From: Gossypium raimondii
Taxonomy: Eukaryota; Streptophyta; Magnoliopsida; Malvales; Malvaceae
Length of the DNA: 64,000 bases
Direction of reading: 5' to 3'
NCBI RefSeq assembly: GCF_025698545.1
Contig: NC_068575.1
Span: forward strand, 62,629,980-62,693,979
Shown: in pieces, positions 26,930 to 38,586 of the stretch
Numbering within the stretch: the first letter of the stretch is position 1
Layout: each line of letters begins with the position of its first letter
The notes under the pieces: model-generated
Seen by the model: the letters and a program-made list of their open reading frames with translations, nothing else
Told to the model about the DNA's origin: nothing
Databases searched by the model: none
Position numbers and translations under genes: made by a program

Positions 26930-27728
26930 AAGGGGATAAATGGCTCAACTGTTAACTGTTAACTGCCAAGTGTCCTTCATTTTGGTCTTTTGGCGCCACT
27001 CTTTATGGAGCTTACTTTATCCTGTTATTGTAATTGTTGTTTTTGTTTTATTATAATTTGAAAAAATTTAGGAAAATTATCATTAAAATTCATAAAATAC
27101 ACAAAATATCACTAAACTATTAGTAAATTTATGTTTTGATGACTAAACTTTAAAAAATTACAAAATAGACGTTAAACTATTTGAAAATTTTTATTTAAGG
27201 CACTCGACTATTAAAATCAATGTTGTATGACATTAGTTATTTGCACCGCTTGCACCAATCGAAAGTTTTCATTCTCCTTTTTTGTAGTTTATTTTTTTTA
27301 TGAAACAACTTTGAATGTCATAAATCTGCGAACCAAAATCTAAATAACTTTCTTCTCCAATCTCAAACACTGACTATCCATTCGACTTGGATTTAAGATA
27401 TGTTCTTTTACTTGTCAATAGGTACTAATCCACCGCATCGTTTATTGAATCATCGCTTAGAGCTCGCTAGCCAAACTTTAAAAAAAATCTAACAACCTAG
27501 TGACTTGAATAAAAAACTTTGAAATAGTTCAGTAACTTAAATAAAAACTAAACTTTTGAACAATTTAGTGTTCATTTTGTAACATTTTAAAGTTTATTGA
27601 CCAAAACGTAAATTTAGTAATAATTTATTGACCACGGATGTAGTTTACCTATATATTATATAAGATAGGACTAGAATTACAGTAATTATCTTTACTTGGG
27701 TGGCATATTTGACACTTCCCATCAACAG
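26930..27728. other. Intergenic region with family 2 MITE copy
   Basis: Contains the promoter side of the CCR4-like gene at its left edge, then a degenerate family 2 palindromic element at about 27070-27649 (right end 'gtagtttacc'). No gene is seen before the tRNA. Confidence 0.55.
27070..27649. mobile_element. Family 2 MITE, degenerate copy
   Basis: Collinear by eye with 39936-40459. Shared blocks are 'actattagtaaatttatgttttg', 'agagctcgctagccaaacttt', and the right end 'gatgtagtttacc'. The left terminus is eroded. It ends about 80 bp before the tRNA gene. Confidence 0.6.
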
Positions 27729-27800
27729 GTCGTTGTAGTATAGTGGTAAGTATTCCCGCCTGTCACGCGGGTGACCCGGGTTCGATCCCCGGCAACGGCG
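27729..27800 (+). tRNA. tRNA-Asp (GUC anticodon)
   Basis: A 72-nt cloverleaf. The acceptor stem pairs GTCGTTG with CAACGGC (one G-T pair). The D-arm contains TAGTGGTAAG. The anticodon arm is cccgcctGTCacgcggg with the anticodon GTC. The T-arm is ccgggTTCGATCcccgg. The 73rd base is G, as expected for Asp. No intron and no encoded CCA, as in nuclear genes. A run of six T at 27809-27814 is a typical RNA polymerase III terminator. It stands alone, not in a tRNA cluster. Confidence 0.97.
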
Positions 27801-27808
27801 ATTTATTG

Positions 27809-27814
27809 TTTTTT
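27809..27814 (+). terminator. Pol III terminator of tRNA-Asp
   Basis: Six consecutive T residues, 9 nt after the tRNA 3' end, fit the standard RNA polymerase III stop. Confidence 0.75.
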
Positions 27815-27819
27815 CTAGC

Positions 27820-29905
27820 CAATCCACCATTCGCTTCCTTAATTGAACTCCCCTTCCTTAAACCTTTACGGGTGGCGCAGCCGCAGCCTCCACCTCTGAA
27901 GCCGTACGTTCGTTGATTCAATAAATTTCTTAGTTTTTGACGGCATTACCATACCATCGGCCATGATAAAGATCCTTGACTTTCGATTTTGGAGTAGTAC
28001 CGTACTTTATTTATCGATTTCTCATTTCTATTTATCTATAGATGAATGTATAACTTGTCTTGAAAGAAAAAAAGAGAAACGATTATGAAGAAGAATTTAG
28101 CTATGCGCATACCGTGCGCGCATTTGTTTCATGGCAACTTCATCCATTGATGACTGAAAGAGAATCACCATGTCTTCTGTGTCGTTACACCATGCTGACT
28201 TAATAACTGTCTTTGTTTTTTTAATTATTTATCAACCCCACATTACATTAAAATCAAAACTCTTACGGACTAAATTAAATATTTATAAACAGTTTATTTG
28301 AATGTAATATAAATGAGAGATAAGACTAAATAATTAGTATATAAATAAAATATTAACTTATTTTTTAACAATGTTGACATAAAAATTATATAACAAATTA
28401 TGAAATGCTATGCAACATCAAGAAATAATTTTAAAAACTATAAGGGTATTAAAGAAATAAGAAAAAGTATAAAGTATGTATAGACTCCTATGTGATTTGT
28501 CATGTTTAAAAATTTAACATTTTAATTAGTATTTTGTTAAAAAATAACAATTCAACTGTTTTCAAAAAGTTAGACCAAATTAACAAAAGATGTAAATAAC
28601 AAAGGTTAAACTTTTCATTATACCAATTTTTAAAATTATAATTTACAATTATATCAACCATTAACATCAGCAGAAAAATTACAAGTTTCAGTAGAAAATG
28701 TATAATTACATATTAAACAAAATTATTGTTTATGAAAAGCATGATCAAACGACAAAACTTAAATTTGCAACATATATAATCAAGAAGATAAATGTAACAA
28801 AAATATTCACAATTGCATTGCTAAAGTGAGAGAACATATTTATCAATGATATCAGTTATAATGACTTTATTTTTTTTTTTTAAATAACAATTTAGTCCTC
28901 TTTTTCGTTTTCTTAAAATATTTGTAAATGAAAATTGAAAACGATTAGAAAGAGTTCCGTTTGATTATTTCTTATAACATCATTTGAGAATAATGAGAAA
29001 ATGAATCGGGATTTGACTAATCAAAGAATCTTTGTACCTAGGGTGATCAGACAGTGAAATTCAACTAGAGTTTACGTGTTAATGTCGACAGTGGCACATG
29101 GCTTTCCAGTGGGGTCTCGTTGCCAGCGTTTTTGCCAAGAATCAGAGGAGGTTGAAAGTCTACGCCTTCGGACACAGAACTATAGTCAAAGTAAACCCCG
29201 CCAACCATTTTAACCCATGTGTCACTGTCACGTCGCCGTAGACTTTTAATGTTTTAGAACCACAAAAGTCAACTCTCTCCCAGGTCAATTCTATTTGTTT
29301 ACCACCCACTGTCTACATGCAACTTGCCAATTAGCCCATAACTTTTTTTTAATAAGAGTGTCGAGATAGGATTTGTTCTAAAATTAAATTTGGAATTGAT
29401 TTTAATATAATTTTTAATTTTTTTAATAAACTATGACAGTTTAATCTTTATGTTCCGAATTTATTATATATTTACATTTTGACTTTTTTTCTTACCCATA
29501 TTTTGATAAACATCATTGTTTTAATCTTTTCTTAGCTTACATTTATGTCCAAATTCTACGGATTAAAGCCTCCTTGAAAAATAGTGTTTATCTATAATTA
29601 ATACAAAAATAACGATGATAATAAAATTAAATATTGTAACTATAAAACACACACGCACAAAAACTAAACTCACGGTACTAAATGTAAATTCATTTAAAAA
29701 TGTTCTAATTAAGCCAATAATTCCCATCATTTTCGTAGGCAACTTCGTTCATATTTTATTTTCAAATTTTGCTGCTTCCTCACTTACCTTTTTTCCGCCT
29801 TATAGAATCTTAGACTAATTATAAGTAACCATAGAACCTTGTTTTAGCTATCATCTTCTATCTCACAAGAGAGCACAAAAAGAACAGTGAGAGCAGAAGA
29901 AGACA
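27820..29905. other. Intergenic region, promoter side of the PLAC8 gene
   Basis: AT-rich and without a supportable gene. A GC-richer block at about 29040-29330 carries several TTGAC/GTCAA W-box-like cores (for example in 'aaagtcaactc' and 'aggtcaatt'). It may be the distal promoter of the gene starting at 29906. That reading is inference. Confidence 0.45.
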
Positions 29906-31832
29906 ATGGGACGCCCTGATACAGACCCTGAACAAATACAAGCCGAATACGAACTTCACCCTCAAGAATACGACCCGACCCATGAACCAACTCCGAATGT
30001 GGCCGATGAATATCCACCGCCACCACCTTATGAAAACAGCAATCAACAAGGCCAACAACAACCTCAATTCCCGCCGCAACAACCACCGCAATACCCACCA
30101 CCTGCTCAGCAACAGCCACCGCAATACCCACTACCTGCTCAACAGCAGCCTCCGCAGTACCCACCACCATCAGAACAACCTAACCAAGCCTATCCTCCAC
30201 CGCAGTGGCCCGCGCCGTACCCACCGCAACAAAACATGCAATACAATCCAGCGTACCCTAACGGGACGAACCAGCAGCCAGCGGCGGCGGCGTATCCGCC
30301 ACAGCCAGTACAGTATCCGCCGAAAAGTCCAGCGGCAAATCAGATGTACGCAAATGTAGGACCACAAGCGACGCAGCCTCAGACCGTTTACGCCCCTAAC
30401 GTAGCGCCACAAGTGTTTCCTCAACCGGCATTCTTGCCTCCTGATCAAGGACAGGGCATGCCGCCTGTTTCACCGCATAAACATGTGGCAGGGATCCCGG
30501 TGGTGAATGGTGGTGTTGACGGTTGGCGGACTGGCCTTTTTGATTTCATGGATGATCCGATGAACGGTAAATCTTCTTTAAAGTTTTCAATATCACTGCG
30601 GGTTCATGCACACACGTTCTCGCTTCATTTTCCATGCAATTTATGTTATTATCATGGGTTAATATTTTTTTATTCATTTATCATCACATAACTTATAATG
30701 ATTAATTTCGATTTTATTTTTAAATTTCAGCTCTAGTGACAGCCTTCTTCCCATGTTTGACATTCGGCCAGATCGCCGAAATCGTGGATGACGGCCACAC
30801 AAGTAAGCATAGAGAGACATTTGAAAATATTCTCATTTTTTAAATACATTTTATAACGGATTTTGGAAGAAAAAAAAATGTGTATTTAACATCATTGTTC
30901 AATGGTTTTAATATATATTAATGAAAAATTTGATATGATTTAAAAAAAAGGATAAATTACCTCTCGATTCCTTTCATCTAGAAAAATTAGAGCAATTTAA
31001 CATCTGTTAATTTTAAAAGTGAACAACTAAATACAATTAATCACGATGCTAATGTCTTTCGTCAATTGTGCCTAATTTTGATTAGTATAATAACAAATTT
31101 ATTTTGATTCTAAAATTTAACAAATTTAGCCCGTACACAAATATTGCGAGCTAAATTTGTTAAATCAAAATTAAATTGAAATTATGTGTAAACTTTGAGG
31201 GATAAATTTATCATTATACCAATTAAAATTTTATAAAATTGATAGAAAATATTAACGTCATAATCAATTATCTTCAATTGCTCACTTTAGGAATTGACAG
31301 AGACTGAATTAATTCGATTTTTTTTAGATAGACCAACTTACTTAATATTGAGAGGCGTTGAAAATATTTTTTTATCAAAAAAGAAGAAAGACAACATGTT
31401 TTTTGATCATGTCTATATTAATGGACTCAACAGCTTGTGGAACCAGTGGACTGCTTTACGGTGCAATCGCGTTCTTAATTGGATTGCCGTGCCTAATGTC
31501 GTGCACTTACAGAACCAAACTAAGAAACAAATTCGGTTTGCCGGAAGCTCCGGCACCCGATTGGGTCACTCACTTCCTTTGCGAGTGGTGTGCTCTTTGT
31601 CAAGAATACAGGGAGCTTCAGCTTAGGGGCTGGGATCCTTCTATTGGTAATAATCAATAATTACATCATGTCTTCTTTTTTGTAATTATTGTAATTAATG
31701 AATTATAATAACATTTATTATATTCGTAATTTAAATTATATATATATTTTAGGGTGGCAAGGAAACTTGGCAAAGAAGCAGGTGCAACAGCCAGTGATGA
31801 TGGCACCGATGAACCAAAGAATGATAGCTTGA
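29906..31832 (+). CDS. PLAC8 / plant cadmium resistance-type protein with Pro/Gln-rich N-terminus (341 aa)
   Basis: Four exons: 29906-30566, 30731-30802, 31434-31646, 31753-31832. All joins are phase 1 and close at 341 codons. Residues ~1-205 are hydrophilic and extremely Pro/Gln/Tyr-rich, with repeated QQQPPQYP-type units at about 45-100. The PLAC8 domain follows (about 206-325). It has the [12 protein letters not shown] entry, [22 protein letters not shown], a hydrophobic segment ([20 protein letters not shown]), and the Cys-containing tail [19 protein letters not shown]. The family includes cell number regulators and PCR proteins that sit at the plasma membrane and affect organ size or metal transport. 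Typical members are about 150-200 aa, so the long head is notable. The usual CCxxxxCPC motif is replaced by FFPCLTFG. Whether this copy transports metal cannot be told. Intron 2 carries a probable MITE. Confidence 0.88.
30955..31285. repeat. Probable MITE in intron 2 of the PLAC8 gene
   Basis: Contains a central dyad 'aatttaacaaatttagc' / 'gctaaatttgttaaat' around 31110-31165 in an AT-rich insertion-like segment. Terminal repeats are weak, so the class is uncertain. Confidence 0.4.
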
Positions 31833-32399
31833 GATGATGAGGAAACTGCCATTTTACGAATGTTTTGTTTTTTTTTTTGTTTTTGGTAATTATTTTATGT
31901 TTGGATTGGTTTAATTATATGTCAAATGCTGTTTCAATTTAATTTCCGTCGATAAAATAAATTATCTCAACAAAAGCATGATTTGGTTGTAAAACATAAA
32001 TGCCTTTTTGGCCTCGATAATGGGTAAATTTCGGCTTTAACATGATAAAATATAATTAATAAAATTTTAATTCAAAACTGAGATATTGGATTTTAAGTAT
32101 TCAGGTTTCAGTTTTACTATGTGCAATATTATATATGTAAATCTTTGAATCCCATAGTTTCATGTGTGAGTTTTAATCTAGTTTAGCAGTTTTAATTTGA
32201 ATTGTAATTTTTAATTTATTTGTGTTGTAATGGTTTGATTTTACCTTATGATTTCTTGCACAATTCATTTGTAATATATATTTTTTTGATAGAAAATGAA
32301 AATACATGCCTAAAAACTGGAATGTATACGGATAAAGGCATCCTCATGCAGCGAGCTATGAACATCTTCCTCTAATAGTCTTCTAACATACCGTGATGG

Positions 32400-32745
32400 A
32401 TTTGTGAGAATAATTAATTGATTTAGTTTCCCTACTACATCAACCACCAATACATGTCTAAACTTCACTTTCCAATCCTTAGTGTACCATTCATGTATTA
32501 ATCAGACTTCTGTAATATTATAACTAATTGATGCGAATTCATTTCGAATAGTATCATTTAACATTGCATTATCACAATCAATCTCTACTTGAGTGAAGTC
32601 CTTTGGCCAAACCAACTTCAAGCCTTCAACAACTATTTGTGCCTTAACTTGGAAAACATTAGACACCTCTGTTACCATATCGAAACCCATCAACCAAACT
32701 TTGCTTGAATCTTTCACGGATTCTTCTATTGCCGCTTTAATAACA
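32400..32745 (-). pseudogene. RNase H-like (RVT_3-type) fragment of a retroelement, probably non-LTR
   Basis: The minus strand shows GLKLVWPKDFTQVEIDCDNA, typical of the RNase H-like domain found in plant non-LTR-associated sequences. Further RNase H-like pieces follow. Only this domain is recognisable. There is no reverse transcriptase, and the coding sequence is broken. It is an old fossil fragment. Family assignment beyond RNase H-like is uncertain. Confidence 0.65.
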
Positions 32746-33129
32746 ATTTAATACTTGTAATTACTCAAACATGTATTTATATTTATATTTTAATTGTAAC
32801 CTTGAAAAAATAAAATTGATGTAAATAAATTTGAACAAAGCTAATAATAGCAACATATTAATCGATGATATAATTAGCAAATTTTAATATTAGTTACTAA
32901 ATGTCCGAAATGTCATATCCTTGCGGTTAAATATTTTTAAAAAAGAAGAAGAGAAAATTAATAAATTTATTTTCTTCAATGAAAAATAATGAATGGTGCT
33001 AAATGCTAATCATACCAAGAATCTGGGTTATTTCCTTTCATCTCCAACCCAAAATTTATTACTATTTTTTGTTTATGGAGTTGAAAAATAAATTAAATTC
33101 TTCCCTGGAACAAAAGAAATAGGAAAAAG

Positions 33130-33161
33130 GAAGAAAGAAAGAAAGAAAAAAAAAAAAAAAA
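33130..33161. repeat. (GAAA)n/A-rich run
   Basis: A short GAAA repeat leads into a poly-A run, in the probable 5' leader of the lipid phosphatase gene. Confidence 0.8.
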
Positions 33162-33339
33162 CCTTGCTTCCTCTCTTTGCCCTTTGACTCCATTTTCAAC
33201 ATTCCACAGTTATCATCCTCTTAAGGTATTTTATTTTTATGTGTTCTAATCATCAATATAGGGTGTATCGAAGATACCGAGATTTGAATTCTAAATGTTT
33301 CGAATGATTTGATTTTGATCATTGTTTCCAGTTGGAAAG

Positions 33340-36300
33340 ATGACAGACATATTGTTGGGAACTCATACGATAAAATCTCATGGAGTCAAGGTGGTCAAAG
33401 CACATATACATAACTGGCTAATCCTCGTAATTCTTGTCGTCATCGACGGTTTGTTGAATTACGTCGAGCCCTTTCACCGCTTCGTCGGACAAGAAATGAT
33501 GACAGATTTAAAATTCCCTTTCCATGAAAATACCGTTCCGGTGTTGGTCGTACCGGTATGCATGTGTATTGCAACTTCAAGATTTCCCTAAAATAATTAG
33601 AAAAAATAGACACTATAATAAATTTAGTTATTGTTGTTTACGATTTTTTTAATTAAATTTCACTATTAACATTTTAAAAAGAGTTTATTTAAAGGAAATG
33701 TTAACTAAAATATTTCTTTTTCTAAAATATTGGCATGACACTATTACCTTATATGTCACATCAACAAATAATTTAAAATTATAAAATTATAAAAATTCAA
33801 AACATGTATACATATCGTTCATAAAAATTCAAAAATTGCATAAAGTACACGTGGATTATCATGCGAGTTTTCATGTTTAAAATTTAACATTTAATTTTAA
33901 AGGTTGATGGTCAAATTTGGTATTTTAAAAGTTGTGGGTTAAATTTAACTAAAATAAATAAGGATTAAATTATTAAAATATATAAATATTAAAGGCTAAA
34001 TTTACCGATATGCCAAAAAAAAAATCTAGTAACACATTTTTACAGGTTATTGCAGTATTGGTGCCTTTCATTATTTTTGGTGTATACTACTATTTGAGAA
34101 AGGACATTTATGATTTTCACCATGCTATACTAGGTATACTTTTGTTTCAATTTAAGTTGTGTTAACACAATATGGTCATTGTCTTTACTCATTGAAACGC
34201 TTTTAAACATGCAACTTAGGTATTCTATATTCCGTTCTTTTGTCCGGAGTTATTACGGATTCGATCAAAGATGCCGTCGGTAGGCCGAGACCGAATTTCT
34301 TTTTTCGATGTTTCCCCGATGGGAAGGCGGTGTTTGACCAAGTTACAGGGGATGTTATCTGCCATGGGGATGCAAAGATTGTAAAGGAAGGATACAAAAG
34401 TTTCCCTAGTGGTCATACTTCATGTAACGATCTGCGTGTATTTTGTAGATTTCCGGCTGAGTTTCGATCATGCTTCGAGGAAACATATAACAGTTTTGGT
34501 TTTCCGATCATATGCAGGGTCCTTTGCAGGTCTTTGTTTCCTTTCGTTGTACTTGTCGGGAAAGCTAAGAGCATTCAATCGCGGAGGCAATGTCTCGAAA
34601 CTTTGTATCGTGATTTTCCCGGTACTTGCCGCTGTTCTCGTGGGTATTTCTCGAGTGGACGATTACTGGCATCATTGGACGGATGTTTTTGCCGGAGCTC
34701 TTATAGGTGTCTCTCTCTCCCATTTTTCAGTAAACTTGGACTTAATTGATTTCCCATTGATTAATTGACGCTAATTAGCATTGAAATAATGAAAAAAATG
34801 TTCCTTTTTTTTTTTTTTTGATTGATGCAGGAACGTCCATGGCAGCATTTTGTTACCTGCAATTCTTTCCCTGTCCTCATTATGAAGATGGTATGTCTCT
34901 ACACAGAAATTTTATCCTAGAGATGTTGCTATAAATATTATATGCAAATTAGGAATGTGTATCTGGCATTCAAGGTATTTGCAGCACTGCGATATATAAA
35001 CATTTTCCTTACACGGATTTGTACTTGATACATACAGATACGGATATGAAATTATGATCCTTCACATTCATAACTTTAAAATAAGTATATTTGTGTTGGT
35101 TGCATACCAATATTTGATGCCCACTTATTGAGGGATCTTTAACTCATTTGAGAGAAGTCTTTAAAATATTTTTCGTTTGGAGCTGATGAATCATTCAACA
35201 TGTCTAATATTATATGTAGTCGAGGTTTTAACTTTTGACTCTAATGAGAGCCAAATGACTGAAGCTACCTAAAACAATTATGGATTTAACATAGTAGGAG
35301 TGCTTTGTTGGGTTAGACTGTGCATGGCGCACAATAACCTACCAAGGAAATATGAATATTTGTGCTTGGTTGGGTTTGAGTTCATGGCTTACAACATATA
35401 GGGAACTTGTTGACAACTACACCACTAAGCACTCTAGTGTTCTATGTGTTTTATGGCACAGGCTCAAATATTATCAAGTGCAAATGATCACATTTTCTTA
35501 GTAGGTGGTCGTGAGCCACACATGATCTTGCCCACAAGTGTGTTATATGTTGTGAGGTACGAATTCAAACTTTATCAAGCACAAATGCTTGCATTTTCTT
35601 GGTAGGTGACCATGCACCATGCATGGTCTAACCTGACAAGGCATTCCCACCCTGTTGAATCCATGCACTACCTTTTTAGTCAACATTTGACACTCGAGCT
35701 CTCGTCAAAATTAAGAGATAAGGCTTTAATTGGAGATAATACCGAATGTGTTGAAGTATCCATTGACTCTAAACAAACGACACTTCGATAACTTCTTCTA
35801 AAAGAAATAGAAATCCCTCAACACTACTCTAAGATTGAGTAAAATAGATGAACCGTGAAATAGTAGCATTTTAAGATGGAGTTGAACATGCATATTGGAA
35901 GGACTAGTTTTATAAATGAAGTTGGGTTCAAGTATTCTGTTTCCGCTTACAAACTTCGATCACTCTATTTTGATATGCATAATTTGCATATTTAACCTTT
36001 ATAATTTGATATTTTCAGTTTATGTAGTTTTAAATTTTTAATTTGACCAAATGGTGGTCGTTAAATTTTATCATTTTAAAATCTTATACAAGAAACATAT
36101 TATCACATGTGTAATAAAATATTAGTTTGTTATGTAATTGTTATTTTCACGTTATTTTAGCTAATGGATTTAACGACTATTACTTGAGTTAAGATTAAAT
36201 TTTCAAAATTTAAAAAGTATTGGAACTAAAATTGATCAAATTATAGAACAATGACTAAATCTAAACTTATAGGACCAATAACAAAATTTGATCTAAACAG

Positions 36301-36711
36301 ATTTAAGTGCTACCATTTGGTTCTGGATTGGAATTCCCAAGGTTAAAAAGTACAAAGATTAAAATTGAACAAATTAGAGCATTGAGACTAAATTTACAAC
36401 TTATGTATGGTATAGGTACTAACAAAAATTGACCCTTTATTTTCATAAGATTTTCTGCTTTGAAGTTTATAGATACTATAGTCACATGATTTTTTCATAT
36501 GTTGCATGTTATTTTCACTTCTCATTGTATAATATCACGTTTTAGTTCTTTTTTCTTGTATCGTATTCATTAATTGTCTGAATAATCAGGTTGGGCACCT
36601 CATGCATACTTTAAGATGATTGCGGAAAGACAAAGTGATGAAAGTCCAGAAAGCACAGTCAGATCTCCAAGCAAGAATGAATCTAATGATATTGAAACAC
36701 AACCTATGTGA
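33340..36711 (+). CDS. Lipid phosphate phosphatase, LPP2-like (292 aa)
   Basis: Six coding exons: 33340-33555, 34046-34133, 34220-34423, 34518-34706, 34831-34890, 36590-36711; 292 codons, matching the ~290 aa I recall for Arabidopsis LPP2. The protein is a multi-span PAP2-family membrane enzyme that dephosphorylates phosphatidic acid and related lipid phosphates. All three signature motifs are intact: KDAVGRPRP (KxxxxxxRP), FPSGHTS followed by WSF (PSGH), and [13 protein letters not shown] (SRxxxxxHxxxD). The active site faces the lumenal or extracellular side in this family. The start ATG lies 8 nt inside an exon that follows an intron in the leader (33226-33331). A longer open frame that runs through 34424-34517 is misleading, because splicing there restores the conserved HTSWSFAGL. 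The last intron is 1.7 kb and repeat-filled. The short C-terminal tail is Ser/Glu-rich. Confidence 0.92.
35440..35645. repeat. Diverged direct duplication (~101-bp period) in the LPP last intron
   Basis: The block near 35464 ('tatcaagtgcaaatgatcac' and onward) recurs near 35565 ('tatcaagcacaaatgcttgc') with the shared 'attttctt(a/g)gtaggtg' core. Two diverged copies lie in tandem within the 34891-36589 intron. Confidence 0.55.
35985..36300. mobile_element. Family 6 repeat copy in the LPP last intron
   Basis: Shares the 'actaaaattgatcaaatta' block and the 'gactaaatctaaact' end with the repeat at 1125-1562. The arms are loosely inverted. It is an old palindromic insertion within the intron. 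Confidence 0.4.
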
Positions 36712-36879
36712 TAAGTAGAATCAAAGTCCAGAACCATATTAACATATTATTAAGTGAATGTTTGTATATGTGAATGTACACGTAACATATAGAGTTCACC
36801 AAATAAATGCAAACAATTGTACTAATAATATATGTGTACGTCTCATCTCCTATGCACTATATTATTCGTCATGTCTCGA

Positions 36880-37260
36880 AACAAAGGAGACGGTTTCCGC
36901 CTGTTGCGGGTTGTCTTAAATTTAATGTAGACGAGGAAATTTGGGACGTGTGCGGTGGCGTTTTTATAGATGAGGAATGTAAGTTACTTTTTTTATTCCC
37001 CGAACCTTTGGGGAATGTTTGACTCCAATTTCACCGATGCATGGGTAGATGAGATGATGGCTATCTCGTAGTGCTTCCTCTGTATGTTACTATTGACAAT
37101 GGGAATATGCAAAAGTTTTGAAATCTATTCATCGTTATATTATTAAGATTGTGTAGGGATGCAAAGAGTCGAACTGTTGGGCTAATGTCCTGCTAAAAGC
37201 AATCTATGTTCTTAGTTTGCTTTATAGCTAATGCCTCCTTCATCGAGCTTTTTGTACCTT
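36880..37260 (+). pseudogene. Second RNase H-like retroelement fragment
   Basis: Just downstream of the LPP gene the plus strand encodes GCLKFNVDEE, matching the GWLKFNVDG entry of plant RNase H-like domains. A later piece resembles the NCWADVLAK end of the domain. The coding sequence is broken and only this domain is seen. It is an old fossil fragment of a retroelement, probably non-LTR. Confidence 0.6.
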
Positions 37261-37269
37261 CCTTTTTAT

Positions 37270-38400
37270 GATTAGGCGGGACAAAATTAAGATATGATAT
37301 TATTGGAAGAGATAATCATGATCATTTAAAGAATTAATTTTTAATAATAATAATAAAATTTTAATTTTTTGAATAGGTTTAATTAAAAATTTTATTTTAG
37401 AATATCTTAGATTAAATTATTAATTTTTTAGACCTAAAATATGATGGGGACGAATGTTGCTAAATTTATTGTCGCTCTAGAGTTGACACATTTTGCTCCA
37501 CCACCCACCCCAACATCTTTATAAATGTGTAATCTTTTCGAAAGATAAGCAAACATTTAAACAAAATTCTTCAAACAAAAATATTTAAAAATAAATTATA
37601 TTATCTTTTTTTATTACACACATTTTACTCTTCTAATAGTTACATATACAATGGTAAAATAATAATTTCATATAGAGAAGCGACGCATGGTGGGGAAGCA
37701 ATTTTTATAATCACATCATACCCACAGTAAAAGAAAATAACAATTCACCTCGTCTTGTCCCACCCCACATCGGTTTTTCAAAGAGAATTCGCTCCATTCA
37801 AAGTGAATCAATTCAAAATCATAGAACAATTTGAGTTTTACCATTCTTAAGTCCATGAGTACTTTATAAAAGTAATGTATTTTTAAAAATTATTTAGAAA
37901 AAAATATGGTAATTTTTCTCTGTAAAAAGTGATCCTATCATATCAAATAGTGATTTCACTTTGCATATGACATGTATCACACATTAAGTTTAAAAAATAA
38001 TAATATTATACCCGATTGCCATGTGTTAACTCCCCATGAAACCACCGCCTAGTTTGGTGGTTTTAGAAAGGGATGGCACGTGACAATCTAATCTATTTTT
38101 TTTAAATTATAAAATATGACATGTCTCAAATACATAATAAACTCGTCATTTGACATAACATGATTACTCTTTAAAGAGAAAATCTACCATATTTTTCTAA
38201 ATAAAGCACCCTATTTTTTAAAAATACTGTATTTTTATAATAAATTGAGACCACTAAATATATTATTTCATAAATAATTGCATTAAAAATTATAATTAAA
38301 AATTTTAAGAGTACCACCTTCAAAGAAGATCGCTTGAAAGATCTGCCTATCTAAAGGCATAGGCAGCTCTACTCAATTATGCCATTCACAACCTAAAACA
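37270..38400. other. Intergenic region upstream of the small ORF gene
   Basis: AT-rich. It holds a palindromic MITE (37864-38243), a short hairpin-capable block at about 38343-38372 (ctgcctat / ataggcag), and a TATA-like 'tttatataaac' at about 38410 that may serve the gene starting at 38587. Confidence 0.5.
37864..38243. mobile_element. Palindromic MITE (family 4, ~380 bp)
   Basis: The two arms are inverted copies over ~150 bp. The left 'aaaaatatggtaatttttctct' region pairs with the right 'agagaaaatctaccatatttt' region. 'gtatttttaaaaa' near the left end pairs with 'tttttaaaaatac' near the right. The loop holds a small inner hairpin, aaaccaccg / tttggtggttt (about 38038-38066). It sits 340 bp upstream of the small gene at 38587. 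Confidence 0.65.
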
Positions 38401-38586
38401 ATCAACTTCATTTATATAAACAGTTGGCCACATTAATTTCTCCATCACCCAATTTCCCCTTTTTAACTTCACCTTTACACCTATCATTTTTTTTATCATT
38501 CAATTAAATCACTGATCTTGATACCCATTTTCTTTTTGTTCACGAAAAATAGTTTATATTTTGCTTATACTTTGTTTTAGCTCAAA

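Larger units (their letters stand above)
31850..33225. other. Intergenic region with RNase H-like fragment and LPP 5' leader
   Basis: Holds the 3' end of the PLAC8 transcript, a decayed RNase H-like fragment (32400-32745, minus), and AT-rich spacer. Its right end (about 33090-33225) is probably the noncoding first exon of the lipid phosphatase gene, ending at the donor 'ttaag|gtattt'. Confidence 0.5.

Noticed and set aside
29844-30448. Long antisense and alternate-frame open frames over the Pro/Gln-rich exon.
   Set aside because: They mirror the low-complexity CCA/CAA-rich coding strand. The PLAC8 frame is the one that continues through splicing into a known domain.
34240-34749. A 169-codon frame in the LPP gene that reads through without an intron after SFPSGHTS.
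   Set aside because: It leaves the conserved sequence after HTS. Splicing out 34424-34517 restores [19 protein letters not shown], so read-through would be nonfunctional intron retention.
38343-38372. Short hairpin (ctgcctat / ataggcag) considered as a microRNA precursor.
   Set aside because: The stem is only 8-9 bp, far too short for a plant pre-miRNA, and no target or conserved miRNA was recognised.
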